Below, piece after piece: positions 16,495 through 25,441 of a stretch of DNA of 64,000 nucleotides. The stretch is taken from the NCBI GenBank assembly GCA_021604845.1, contig BQJT01000001.1:1-64000 (forward strand), read 5' to 3'. The translations under genes and the position numbers were made by a program. The notes under the pieces were generated by a model. The model had not been told where the DNA came from, ran no database searches, and saw nothing but the letters and a program-made list of their open reading frames with translations. Position 1 is the stretch's first letter, and the number at the start of each line of letters is the position of its first letter. The DNA comes from Cyclobacteriaceae bacterium (GTDB lineage Bacteria > Bacteroidota > Bacteroidia > Cytophagales > Cyclobacteriaceae).

Positions 16495-17169
16495 ATGATT
16501 ATTTACGGTTGGAACTCGAAAAATATTAAACAAGCGGAGCTTGACGCCTACCAGTGTCCGAAATGTGGTGAAAAAAAATCAGTCTTGGCCATCTTTGCCC
16601 ATTACCTGCACATATTTTGGATTCCTCTTTTTCCTTTTAAAAAGTCAGCCAAAATTGTATGTGCACACTGTCAACTGGACACGGAAGAAAAGACATTACC
16701 TGACGAAATGAAGGTTACTATCAGACAACTGAAATCTAAAGTAAGCCATCCAAAGTCTCTTTTTTCCGGTTTGATAGTGATATTTATTGCGGTAGCATTC
16801 TTTTCATTCAGAAGTGTTCAGAATGCAAATCTTGAACAATCATATGTTGAGAATCCCCAGGTTGGCGATGTGTACATTATTAAAGGTCCGGACGAAACCT
16901 CAGAATACAATCACTTTTTATTTAAGATAAATGAGATAGAGGAAGATAGCATTTGGGTCTCGTTCAGTTCCTATACTTATAATGGACTGGTAGATAAGTT
17001 AGATTCCAGGGATGGTTTTTATGATATCATGTACTCCATGCACAAAGGCGTTCTAGTTGAGTTTCAGGAATCAGGAGAATTGAAAAAAGTCCTGCGAGAC
17101 TACACCGCATCGGCCGGTTTCGACCGGGTAATCGAATATACAGAGCCGGATACATCAGCTATCGAATAG
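16495..17169 (+). CDS. zinc-ribbon membrane protein
   Basis: About 224 residues from the ATG at 16495; this start leaves MIIYGWNSKNIKQ before the zinc ribbon, as in similar Bacteroidota proteins. A four-Cys ribbon (CPKC near residue 20, CAHC near 60) encloses a hydrophobic stretch HYLHIFWIPLFPF. A transmembrane helix follows at about 88-106 (SGLIVIFIAVAFFSF), then a soluble domain of about 115 residues beginning NPQVGDVYIIKGP. That start (VGDVY) is reminiscent of small beta-barrel domains, but I cannot name the function. Monocistronic, downstream of tRNA-Val. Confidence 0.7.
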   Translation: MIIYGWNSKNIKQAELDAYQCPKCGEKKSVLAIFAHYLHIFWIPLFPFKKSAKIVCAHCQLDTEEKTLPDEMKVTIRQLKSKVSHPKSLFSGLIVIFIAVAFFSFRSVQNANLEQSYVENPQVGDVYIIKGPDETSEYNHFLFKINEIEEDSIWVSFSSYTYNGLVDKLDSRDGFYDIMYSMHKGVLVEFQESGELKKVLRDYTASAGFDRVIEYTEPDTSAIE

Positions 17170-17289
17170 CCGATGGTAAATGGTGCGTATTTGCCATTGC
17201 CGTGGTTGAGAATATGCAACTTTGTTTTTCCACTCTGAAGTACCCATAGGATCATTACTGTTCAATGGCGACTTACCAACCAATCGTAG

Positions 17290-17793
17290 CTACGTTAGAT
17301 ACCGTTCTTTGATAATATTGATATGGTGCATTTCGTGTCCAACAATTGACTTAAGAAAGTCTTCCAGGGTGATCTCATATTGTTTAGCCCAGCCTTTTAT
17401 TTTCAATTGCCTTTCAGACAGAGTTTGGATAAAACTAATAGATCCCTTTCTTATGCTTTCAAAATCATTTAATAATTGTTTGAAGGTTAACTCCTCAAAG
17501 CGGCTGTTACTGACCAATAAGTTTTGGTCATAGCCCCATAGTTGCACTGTTTCCTTTCTGCTCAATTGAAAAGCACGAAACATCTTTATTCTTTCATGAT
17601 CGGTAATATGCCCAACAACCTGTTTGATGCTCCATTTATCCGGTGCATAACGAATCTCCGCTTTTTCTTCATTAATTGATTTCAGAAATGAAAAAGTTGA
17701 ATGCGAAGAAAAAAGTGTCTCCAAATCTTTATTCTTTACAAACTGAAAATAATACGGGAAACCGTCCTTTGGTGAAAATTTTAATTGTTCCAT
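17290..17793 (-). CDS. DinB-family protein
   Basis: A 167-residue four-helix DinB/DUF664-type protein. The three metal-binding histidines are visible: VVGHITDHER near residue 60 and GHEMHHINII near residue 152, with the usual KWSIKQVVGH lead-in. Family members bind a divalent metal and include thiol-dependent transferases such as bacillithiol S-transferases; the substrate of this one is unknown. It ends at 17290; the bases from 17170 to 17289 hold no further gene. Confidence 0.85.
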   Translation of the reverse strand: MEQLKFSPKDGFPYYFQFVKNKDLETLFSSHSTFSFLKSINEEKAEIRYAPDKWSIKQVVGHITDHERIKMFRAFQLSRKETVQLWGYDQNLLVSNSRFEELTFKQLLNDFESIRKGSISFIQTLSERQLKIKGWAKQYEITLEDFLKSIVGHEMHHINIIKERYLT

Positions 17794-17872
17794 AGTTAAC
17801 TCGGTTTAGCTAATCTAAAATGGAAATAATGCTCCACAAAGTGAAAGAAATTTAAATTTCGAGGTCAAAACT

Positions 17873-17910
17873 ATCAAAGCCCAGGACCTCTATGGATCCC
17901 AGGCTTTGAT
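17873..17910 (-). terminator. intrinsic terminator after the fasciclin gene
   Basis: Nine-base-pair perfect arms ATCAAAGCC and GGCTTTGAT (17873-17881, 17902-17910), with three more base pairs inside, 27 nt past the fasciclin stop on the minus strand and followed by AGTTTTG. Confidence 0.65.
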
Positions 17911-17937
17911 TTCAAGCAATAAGTTAATTTAACCGGA

Positions 17938-19341
17938 TTATTGCACGGGTAGCAATACCTGATCTATTACATGAATTACTCCATTTGTGGCAAGAATATT
18001 TAGTAAGTCAGGAACCAGCGCTGCCGGCGGATTCGAGCCAGTGGCATCCTGAATCGACAGATTTTGAAGATCCACAGTTACATTCTGGTCGTTTAGCATT
18101 TGTATAACCTGTCCATCAGAGAGATCTGTAGAAAAGACGTAAGCGCTCGCATTTACCACATGATGGGTCAAAATACCAGCCAGTACTTGTGGGTCTGCAG
18201 CCTCTATCGATGCCTGATCTGGAAATCCGGCACTATTGAATGCAGCATCGGTTGGAGCAAACACGGTAAACGGGCCATCTCCGGTGAACGTCTCAACCAA
18301 TTCAGCTCTTTGCAGGGCTGCGAGAAGTAATGTGAATTCTGTCGGATCAGCCGCAGCAAAGGCACTTACAATTTCAGCAATGTTTTGACTTGGAGGAACC
18401 AGTGCTTGATCAATTATATGCACCACCCCATTGGAACCGGTTAAGTCTACTTCAGTGACCTGGGTTGCTCCGTTTATAAATACACCGTCATTTACATTGC
18501 TCAAATAAAAATTGCCATTTAGAGTCTGAATTTCAGCGCTGCCTGATGGTAATTCACCGCTGGTAACCGTGGCATCAAGTAAATGGTACTGCAATACTGC
18601 ATTTAATGTAGCTGCGTCAGGTAAATCGGTAATCCCGGCCGCTTCGAAAGCTTCATTGGTAGGTGCGAACAATGTAAGTCCGTTCCCCGAAGGCCCATTA
18701 CTTAACAATAATGACAAGATATCGCCGTCCGCTGCCAGTACCGCTGCCACCAAGGTGGTAAAATCCTGGTTAAAAAATACCGGCGCCACTATAGTTCCAA
18801 CAACCGGTAGCATTGACGGTGGGACTAATACCGCATTTATCAAATGTACCACACCATTAGAGGCGTCGATGTCGGATGAAGTAACCTGTGCATCATTGAT
18901 AAGCACAGTGTTGCCGGTTATAGACACTACAACATCAGATCCATTAACCGTTGCAAGGGTCTGCCCATCTGAAAGGCCGGATGCAAACAGTTCTGACGCT
19001 ATCACATGGTATTCCAGAATATCGCGCAGTACATCCTCAGGAAGGTCATCAATCGTGGTTTGACCAAGTGCGGCAAGTACTGCAGTAAACGCCTGGTTAG
19101 TTGGAGCAAAAACAGTAAATGTCCCGGTATTACTCAATGTGCTAACCAGATCCGGGTATTTAGATAGTGCGGTTACCAAACTACTTAGTTCGGGAGTGCC
19201 TTGTGCAATACTTACTATGTCTTCGTTGACCGGTATAATCGGCCCTTCGTCATCATTGTCGCAGGCTACTGCTACTAAAGCAGTCATCACCCATGGTAAC
19301 AGATAGATAAATCTCTGTTTAAAAATTATTCCTATATTCAT
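17938..19341 (-). CDS. lipoprotein with three fasciclin (FAS1) domains
   Basis: About 467 residues from the ATG at 19341; the 13 codons upstream add a hydrophilic extension that would spoil the signal peptide. The lipoprotein signal ends ALVAVACDNDDE (Cys27). Three FAS1 domains follow at about 35-165, 175-305 and 315-465, each with the H1 box FTVFAPTNQAF / LTLFAPTNEAF / FTVFAPTDAAF and the H2 box NGVVHLINAVL / NGVVHIIDQAL / NGVIHVIDQVL. Such proteins are surface or periplasmic adhesion modules. Single gene with its own terminator. Confidence 0.93.
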   Translation of the reverse strand: MNIGIIFKQRFIYLLPWVMTALVAVACDNDDEGPIIPVNEDIVSIAQGTPELSSLVTALSKYPDLVSTLSNTGTFTVFAPTNQAFTAVLAALGQTTIDDLPEDVLRDILEYHVIASELFASGLSDGQTLATVNGSDVVVSITGNTVLINDAQVTSSDIDASNGVVHLINAVLVPPSMLPVVGTIVAPVFFNQDFTTLVAAVLAADGDILSLLLSNGPSGNGLTLFAPTNEAFEAAGITDLPDAATLNAVLQYHLLDATVTSGELPSGSAEIQTLNGNFYLSNVNDGVFINGATQVTEVDLTGSNGVVHIIDQALVPPSQNIAEIVSAFAAADPTEFTLLLAALQRAELVETFTGDGPFTVFAPTDAAFNSAGFPDQASIEAADPQVLAGILTHHVVNASAYVFSTDLSDGQVIQMLNDQNVTVDLQNLSIQDATGSNPPAALVPDLLNILATNGVIHVIDQVLLPVQ

Positions 19342-19531
19342 TTCTATGGTGTTTAAAGTTTCTAATACCATAAGAACCAATAGAAGAATATTATGTTTAA
19401 TAAAATGTAATAAAAATTAAACAAACTACTTAAAACACCAATCAATCTTGCTATAATCCATGAGCATTCTATGATTATTTTTAGAAAAATTGCTAAATTA
19501 CTTAGACCTAAAATCCCAAAATTATTCAGCC

Positions 19532-20857
19532 ATGAAAAGGTTCGTTTTTGTTCTGTTACCAGTTATTTTAATAAGTTTTACTGCTGATCAGTGCTCCGCA
19601 CAGTTGAAGGGCCTGGGAAAGAGGATACAAAGGAAAGTTGAGGACCGGGTCAATAAAAGGTTCGATCAGGCTACCGATCTGGGGCTGGACAAAGTAGAAC
19701 AAGGAGTAGGTGAGACGGTCACGGGGGGTGATGAAGATCCGCAAACCGACCAGGTACCACAGGAAGCAGCAAATCCAGGGACGACTGCTGTTGACGGTAC
19801 TACAGGCGCTCAGACCACAGGCACGGTTGCTGAGTCAAGCACGGCCAACTTTGCGGTAAATACCAAGTTCGACTATGTTCCTGGAGAACAGTTAATGGTA
19901 TTCGACGATTTTAGTGAGGATGCAGTAGGGGACTTTCCTGCTCGTTGGAACACTAACGGTACCGGAGAAGTAGTCACACTTGGAGACTCTGATGATAAGT
20001 GGTTTCAAATCAGAAGCGGATCAGATTACATCCCGGACCTGCCAAACGAGCTACCTGAAGAATATACCATTGAGTTTGACCTTGCAACCAGGGGTTTAGA
20101 CCAAAAAACCGCCTCTTCAACTTTGCTGGAAATATTTTTGGACGATAACAACACTTTTAACCAAGGTAAGAACTTCATTACCACACGTATACCGTTTTGT
20201 CAATACCACCCGGTGGGTTTTAGAGTGAGGAATGTGGTTAATGGCAAATCAGTGATTAATAATCAGTTGGATGGAGACATCAGGCAGCAAGTGCTTAACC
20301 TACCGCATATTTCCATTGCTGTAAACAAAACACGTTTCCGACTTTGGGTAAACGAAACAAAATATATTGATGTGCCCAGGTTGGTACCTACCGGCAATAC
20401 TATTAAATATCTAAAGTTCAGACCGTATTATTTTAAGGATGGCAAAGAGGATATTTTTATTAGGAATCTTAAGATTGCTGAGGGTGGTCTGGATTTGAGA
20501 GGGCAACTTCTAAGGGACGGAATGGTTTCTACCAATGGGATTTTATTTGATGTTAATTCTGCTAACATCCAACCTGAATCTTACGGAGTGTTGCGCCAAA
20601 TAGCTTTGGCCATGCAAGAAGAGTCCGGTATGAAATTAAACATCATTGGACATACTGACAGTGATGGGAACGACCAGGAAAACCTAAGTTTGTCACAACG
20701 CAGGGCAGAGGCAGTTAAGTCTTCGCTGGTTAATGATTTTAATATTTCGGCAGACCGATTGTCGGTAGCAGGAAAGGGTGAGGCGGAACCAGTAGCTGAA
20801 AACGATAGCCCTGAAGGAAAAGCTGCCAACCGCCGGGTTGAGTTTGTAAGTCTTTAA
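19532..20857 (+). CDS. OmpA-family outer-membrane protein
   Basis: About 441 residues from the ATG at 19532 (MKRFVFVLLPVIL), which begins a standard signal peptide ending QCSAQ. Residues 25-130 are low-complexity (Val/Asp/Gly/Thr). A jelly-roll-like domain covers about 130-320 (DDFSEDAVGDFPARWN, then IRSGSDYIPDLP). The C-terminal 110 residues are an OmpA peptidoglycan-binding domain: FDVNSANIQPES, NIIGHTDSDGNDQENLSLSQRRAEAV and the NRRVEF end. It probably anchors the outer membrane to the wall. A TATAC-N6-GTATA palindrome covers its stop codon and that of the convergent tetR. Confidence 0.9.
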   Translation: MKRFVFVLLPVILISFTADQCSAQLKGLGKRIQRKVEDRVNKRFDQATDLGLDKVEQGVGETVTGGDEDPQTDQVPQEAANPGTTAVDGTTGAQTTGTVAESSTANFAVNTKFDYVPGEQLMVFDDFSEDAVGDFPARWNTNGTGEVVTLGDSDDKWFQIRSGSDYIPDLPNELPEEYTIEFDLATRGLDQKTASSTLLEIFLDDNNTFNQGKNFITTRIPFCQYHPVGFRVRNVVNGKSVINNQLDGDIRQQVLNLPHISIAVNKTRFRLWVNETKYIDVPRLVPTGNTIKYLKFRPYYFKDGKEDIFIRNLKIAEGGLDLRGQLLRDGMVSTNGILFDVNSANIQPESYGVLRQIALAMQEESGMKLNIIGHTDSDGNDQENLSLSQRRAEAVKSSLVNDFNISADRLSVAGKGEAEPVAENDSPEGKAANRRVEFVSL

Positions 20858-20878
20858 AATATACTGATCGGTATATTT
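20857..20878. promoter_or_regulatory. palindrome at the ompA/tetR junction (TetR operator candidate)
   Basis: Perfect 8-bp arms AAATATAC and GTATATTT around TGATCG. It covers the stop codons of both convergent genes. The core TATAC-N6-GTATA is the same as that of the palindrome upstream of tetR at 21521-21536. Confidence 0.5.
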
Positions 20879-21497
20879 ATTTTTGCATACACATCTCTTT
20901 TACTGTTTGATCGATATGGTTCAAACAATCAAGCAGGTATTTGGATTTATTGTATAGCTTGGTTTGCAAAATACCGCCTTCTATCAGTCCCAGGAAAAGG
21001 GTAGCAGTTTGCTCCACCTCAATCTCAGGGTTGAATTCCCCACTTCGAATCCCATTATTCAAAATGTGTATAAATGACCTTCTGACATAATCCAGAGCCT
21101 CAAGCGCTAAATCTTTGAGATCCGGATGGGAATCGTCGGCTTCCGTTGCAGTATTTAAAATAGGACATCCTCCACTTAGCTCTGGACTGTAGATATATTG
21201 TCGATAGAAATCGGTGATCATAAAAAGTTTCCTGCTGGCGTTATTGTCAGATTGTGTTATGGACTTAACTTTCCTCAATATATAATGGCTATTGTGTTTA
21301 AATACCGCAACTGCAAGTTCGTCCTTTCCTGAAAAATTGCCATATATGCTCCCCTTGGTTAGTCCTGTTGCTTCAATAATATCCTGCAGCGAAGTCCCCC
21401 AATACCCCTGCTTATTAAATAGTGGAGCGGCTTTTTCCACAATTAAGCGTCTGGTGCGTTCCGATTTTTTAAGTTGAGTTGTAGGCTTAGTTGGCAT
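20877..21497 (-). CDS. TetR-family transcriptional repressor
   Basis: A 206-residue TetR/AcrR regulator. The N-terminal helix-turn-helix is textbook: RTRRLIVEKAAPLFNKQGYWGTS, then LQDIIEATGLTKGSIYGNFSGKDEL. The C-terminal region (from about residue 60) is the ligand-binding and dimer domain, with GGCPILN near 105, a Cys seen in subfamily members that sense electrophiles or drugs. The ATG at 21497 follows a TATACC-N4-GGTATA palindrome at 21521-21536, consistent with autorepression. Target genes other than itself, and possibly ompA, are unknown. Confidence 0.92.
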   Translation of the reverse strand: MPTKPTTQLKKSERTRRLIVEKAAPLFNKQGYWGTSLQDIIEATGLTKGSIYGNFSGKDELAVAVFKHNSHYILRKVKSITQSDNNASRKLFMITDFYRQYIYSPELSGGCPILNTATEADDSHPDLKDLALEALDYVRRSFIHILNNGIRSGEFNPEIEVEQTATLFLGLIEGGILQTKLYNKSKYLLDCLNHIDQTVKEMCMQK

Positions 21498-21519
21498 TTT
21501 ACCAATTAATATACTTAAA

Positions 21520-21537
21520 ATATACCAAATGGTATAT
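21520..21537. promoter_or_regulatory. palindromic operator upstream of tetR
   Basis: Arms ATATACC and GGTATAT (7 bp, perfect) around AAAT, 23 bp before the tetR ATG. A half-site AATATACTT lies between it and the gene (21508-21516). The form is typical of TetR-family operators. Confidence 0.6.
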
Positions 21538-21600
21538 AATATATGTTAATCCGGTTTTCTAAACCCTTCGGGCCAGTTAAAATATTACTTTGATCGGGGG

Positions 21601-21627
21601 TTTATTGCTTTTTCAGTCTGCAATAAA
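21601..21627. other. hairpin downstream of the phosphoesterase fusion gene
   Basis: Perfect 8-bp arms TTTATTGC and GCAATAAA with an 11-nt loop, about 47 nt past the stop of the minus-strand gene. No T-run follows, so its role as a terminator is uncertain. Confidence 0.4.
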
Positions 21628-21673
21628 TTTCTGAGGTTCGAATTATACTATTTCGCTGCGAAAATTTCGGGGC

Positions 21674-24600
21674 TTACAGCAAAAATCCCAATCTGAAATT
21701 AAACAATAGTTCTTCCTGGGACCGTCCTAGTTCCAACGATATAACGGACACATTAAGTGGCGATATCCAGATTCCTCCGCCGTATCCATGGTGCCACTTA
21801 TTGGATTGGTCATTCTGATACCAAACCCTGCCAAGATCGTTAAACCCATAAATACCCAAGCTGATTGGGACAATACGATTTCGCAATGTCCCAAGCTTGA
21901 GTCTAAGCTCAGTATTGTTATAGAAACGACTGTCACCATAGAACCTTGTTTTACGATACCCTCGAAGGTTAGTTAGTCCTCCGAGCGCCTGTGACTGATA
22001 AAACTCACCACTACTGAAATTATGCCCTGCACCAAACCTGGTGGCCACTGTAAGCCTTGAGGGTAGACGCAAACTAAAGTAAAACGACAGCTCCGAATTA
22101 ATACGCGCCAGGTTTTCCGATTTATCATTGAGTCCGGCATAGGCACTAAATTCAGTAATCCAATTCAAGCCCCTGGTTGGCATTCTGGGGTTGTCCCGCG
22201 AGTCATAATGTACCTGTACCACCGCCCCTTCAAATGCCTTCCAGTCAAAAAAACTATCGCCATCTGGCAGATTGTCCGGGTCAAGGATGTATCTGTCTTC
22301 TCCGTCATAGTCATCCTCCACCTTGGTTGCCTGGAAGTGATGACCTACACTAAAAGTTGCATGTGGACCTATTTGAGCTTGCAGTAAAGCCTTCTGATTA
22401 AAATACTTAAACCGAATTCTATAATAGTCAATAGCTTTGTCAACGTTATAATCGTCATCTGCCTGTTTGTCAAAGACTGTTTCGTTGCCAAATCCGAAAA
22501 AATTGGTGACAGAATTGGGTGCGGAAACATCCGTATCCAATTTCAAATCCCAAAGGCCCAGAAAATCGGTGAATGTAGCATCGTGTTTGATATGGAAGGC
22601 ACCGGTAGCAAACGCTCCCTGGCCGGTAAATATATGACGACTTTTAAATGGAACTTTCCTGAATCCATGGTTCTCATAAATAGCGCCGCCACCTAAAAAT
22701 ATTCCATCGTCCCGGTTCAAACTGGCAATGATCAACGGAATCAGCCTGTCGTAATTGAAATCATAACGGTTGTAGGCATTTACATTTGCACGGTTTGAAG
22801 TAAGGTCCTTGGTTTCACTGCCTACTTCCAACAGGTTTCCTTGTTTGGTGTCATACACCTTAGTCAGATTTCGCAGTCCCCTGACTTGTGACTGATCTTT
22901 TATCTCGTCCAAACCAGCGCCTCCGATGATTCTCACCAACATACCCTTTTTGACAGATCCCTGTACTATGAATAGATCATCACCGTCCAATCCATACAAG
23001 CGAACTTCCTTGGTTTCGTCATGCATAAAGGTTCTGTCGTAAATCAATTCGTCCAGGTCATCATCCTTAGTCCTTTTATACATTCGTACCCGGGTACGTT
23101 GATCGTCAAGCCGGTCTACCAGAAAAGTCTCCTTTTTATTACTGCCGCGAACGCTAACTGCCTGAGCCAGGAATAGATATTGTTCAATAGCATATTCTTT
23201 GAGATTACTGCGTTGAGACTTCAAGCGGTCTATTACTTTTTCACCATCCAGTTCATAAATTGGGTCCGGCCATTGCCTGATAGCCTGTTCAATGACTTCA
23301 TCGGTTAAACGGTGTTGAAGGCTATCGGCGGTACTTATCCAGTCCTGAAGTGAGGGTTCATTGAGGAAATCACGGTCAAAATATCGAGCATTGAAATTAA
23401 ATCCGGGTACGTATTTGAATTTCTGGTCAAACCCCTGAAATTTTGGCATTGCCCACTTTCTTTGCACTTTATTCATTATGAACCCTTCACTTACAAAGAA
23501 CGCCTGATCCCGGTCCCTGGGAATTGGCCGGAACAGTCGGCCCCCACTTTGCTTGAATCCAGCCCAGCGCCATTGATCATCATGTCGGTCCCAATCAGCA
23601 ATAAACATATCAAATAAGCGGGATTTGAGCACCCATTGTTGATCTACCACATTGTCGTTGTCGTCATAGAGATCTTCCAAAAGGTCAGGGGTACCAATAA
23701 TCTTTTTAGATCTCCCAAAGTTCGGCATGTCTTTCATGTTGCCATTTGGTCGTTCCTCATGAAGCACCAGGGTATTCGCAAAGTCTACCCGGTGTTTGCC
23801 GAATCTGGGGTCATCCGGGATATAGAATAGTTCGGGATTGGTGTGATAAACCTCCGCAGCTTTGGCCAACGGAGGGATCACGAAAGCGGCATAGGGATGA
23901 GAAGCGGAAATTTGGTCCTGTACCAAATCGGCGCCAATTGTACTCAGTAATGCTTCTGGTATGGCCTTTTCCGCATACTTTTCTACAGAGCGCAGGACAT
24001 ATTGATAGCCATCTGCTGCCTCCAGACGTAGCGACCTGGTTTGCTGACCTCCACCGCGTTTTACAATTTCAAATCCGCCTTTTTCTCTGCCAATGTCGAA
24101 TACTGGCACTTCAATTTTGGCTTTCCAGGCTTTACGATAGTTTTCACCTAATAACCCCGGTTTTTCAGTGTCGTATTGGTCACTGGCGTTCACCACCACT
24201 GTACTGTCGGTATAGTCAACCTTGAAATCTTGAGCATCAGGCAAGGGATTATAGGGCATGTTGAACAACGTTTGTTGGTAGATTGGTGATTCAATTGATT
24301 GCGGGCTCCAAAACTGAAGTATGGTATTTCCATTCGATTCAAATATTAATTTTGCGAAACCAACTCCTTCATAGGCATATTGTGAGTATTGTTTCTGCTT
24401 AACAAACGTGCTTTTGGAGCCAGAACCGCTTACCACATAATGCGTACTGTCCTTGTTAATGTACTGCAGTGAGTGCTCATGTCCTGAGACATAAATAAGA
24501 TTGGGATGATTATTGAATATCTTTTCCAGGGTTCTCTTAATTGCTTTGTACTTGGGATGTGAAATGTCCTGTATGTTACCCAACAACTTAAGGTAAAGAG

Positions 24601-25357
24601 GATAAATTGAACCAATTATCGGTAATGGGATATACAATGACTCATTAGCATCCGTTAAGGGAAAAAGATGTTGTCTGGCATTGGACACACCTCCATGAAT
24701 TCCATAACTATACATTGGGTGATGCGCAGCAACCACCACTTTTTTATGGTCATTTCGTCTGACTATTTCTTCCAGTTGATCGAATACATCTTTGTAATCA
24801 CCAACTTCACATCCATGTGCCTGCCGTGGTTTATCCCATGGATGAAGCAGCCATTGGGTATCAATGATAACCAGGGTAATTTCATCTGAAAGTTCTATTT
24901 CTACCGGCCCGGGACATCCACCGTCTGGTAAGAATGCATTAACACTGTCGCCAAGTATAGCTGCCAGATAATCCTCCACGAAAACTTCCTGGTTCCTAAC
25001 ACGTTGGTAACCTTCGCTCTTTCCCTTATCCCAGTCGTGATTTCCAGGAATTACAAACACCTGTCCACTGAATCCTTTAAGGATCTCCAGTTGTCCAATC
25101 ATTATATCTTCTGCCTGCTTTCGATCCGAACTAAGCACGGAAGGTAAACCGTTTGGATAAATATTATCTCCGAGGTACAGGATGGACGTGGGGTGCTGAT
25201 CCCGGGACAAATGCGACCTAATTTGCTTAAGCACCGGGTTACCGTCATGAAAAGGTTCTCCAGCGTCACCCACCAGGTACATGGTATGCAACTGCCCCCA
25301 ACAAGGGATGGTACAGAATAATACTATGGCAGAAATTAATTTTCCTGTCAGGGGCAT
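21674..25357 (-). CDS. metallophosphoesterase fused to a BamA/surface-antigen-type outer-membrane barrel
   Basis: About 1227 residues from the ATG at 25357 (MPLTGKLISAIVLF), which starts a signal peptide ending CWGQ. Residues 25-370 are a calcineurin-like metallophosphoesterase with all metal-ligand blocks: LVGDAGEP, YLGDNIYPNG, IPGNHDWDKG, VAAHHPMYSYG and SGHEHSLQY. A middle region of about 450 residues follows, with YQYVLRS and DMFIADWDRHDDQWRW that resemble kinase-like or CotH-like folds, but I cannot assign it firmly. The last 400 residues form an outer-membrane barrel of the BamA type (repeated aromatic-ended strands; GGLTNLRGYRKTRFYGDSRFY near the end). The phosphoesterase would be placed at the cell surface or periplasm. 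The substrate is unknown. Confidence 0.88.
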   Translation of the reverse strand: MPLTGKLISAIVLFCTIPCWGQLHTMYLVGDAGEPFHDGNPVLKQIRSHLSRDQHPTSILYLGDNIYPNGLPSVLSSDRKQAEDIMIGQLEILKGFSGQVFVIPGNHDWDKGKSEGYQRVRNQEVFVEDYLAAILGDSVNAFLPDGGCPGPVEIELSDEITLVIIDTQWLLHPWDKPRQAHGCEVGDYKDVFDQLEEIVRRNDHKKVVVAAHHPMYSYGIHGGVSNARQHLFPLTDANESLYIPLPIIGSIYPLYLKLLGNIQDISHPKYKAIKRTLEKIFNNHPNLIYVSGHEHSLQYINKDSTHYVVSGSGSKSTFVKQKQYSQYAYEGVGFAKLIFESNGNTILQFWSPQSIESPIYQQTLFNMPYNPLPDAQDFKVDYTDSTVVVNASDQYDTEKPGLLGENYRKAWKAKIEVPVFDIGREKGGFEIVKRGGGQQTRSLRLEAADGYQYVLRSVEKYAEKAIPEALLSTIGADLVQDQISASHPYAAFVIPPLAKAAEVYHTNPELFYIPDDPRFGKHRVDFANTLVLHEERPNGNMKDMPNFGRSKKIIGTPDLLEDLYDDNDNVVDQQWVLKSRLFDMFIADWDRHDDQWRWAGFKQSGGRLFRPIPRDRDQAFFVSEGFIMNKVQRKWAMPKFQGFDQKFKYVPGFNFNARYFDRDFLNEPSLQDWISTADSLQHRLTDEVIEQAIRQWPDPIYELDGEKVIDRLKSQRSNLKEYAIEQYLFLAQAVSVRGSNKKETFLVDRLDDQRTRVRMYKRTKDDDLDELIYDRTFMHDETKEVRLYGLDGDDLFIVQGSVKKGMLVRIIGGAGLDEIKDQSQVRGLRNLTKVYDTKQGNLLEVGSETKDLTSNRANVNAYNRYDFNYDRLIPLIIASLNRDDGIFLGGGAIYENHGFRKVPFKSRHIFTGQGAFATGAFHIKHDATFTDFLGLWDLKLDTDVSAPNSVTNFFGFGNETVFDKQADDDYNVDKAIDYYRIRFKYFNQKALLQAQIGPHATFSVGHHFQATKVEDDYDGEDRYILDPDNLPDGDSFFDWKAFEGAVVQVHYDSRDNPRMPTRGLNWITEFSAYAGLNDKSENLARINSELSFYFSLRLPSRLTVATRFGAGHNFSSGEFYQSQALGGLTNLRGYRKTRFYGDSRFYNNTELRLKLGTLRNRIVPISLGIYGFNDLGRVWYQNDQSNKWHHGYGGGIWISPLNVSVISLELGRSQEELLFNFRLGFLL

Positions 25358-25379
25358 TCTTAAATTTAAAGAAAAAAAT

Positions 25380-25397
25380 AAAAGGTAGTTAACAATT
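25380..25397 (-). promoter_or_regulatory. weak promoter element and TAACAATT motif ahead of the phosphoesterase gene
   Basis: Minus-strand 25387-25380 is TACCTTTT (7 of 8 bases of the -7 element). TAACAATT sits at 25390-25397 on the plus strand, in the opposite orientation and different geometry to the copies ahead of the TonB receptor and its lipoprotein. Confidence 0.3.
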
Positions 25398-25441
25398 AAT
25401 TCAGCAAACAAGAACTTGCTTTACCACCTTTATTTTTCGGA

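Noticed and set aside
23746-24225. 159-residue plus-strand frame inside the phosphoesterase fusion
   Set aside because: Antisense shadow of a long, domain-supported gene; composition is shadow-like and there is no start signal.
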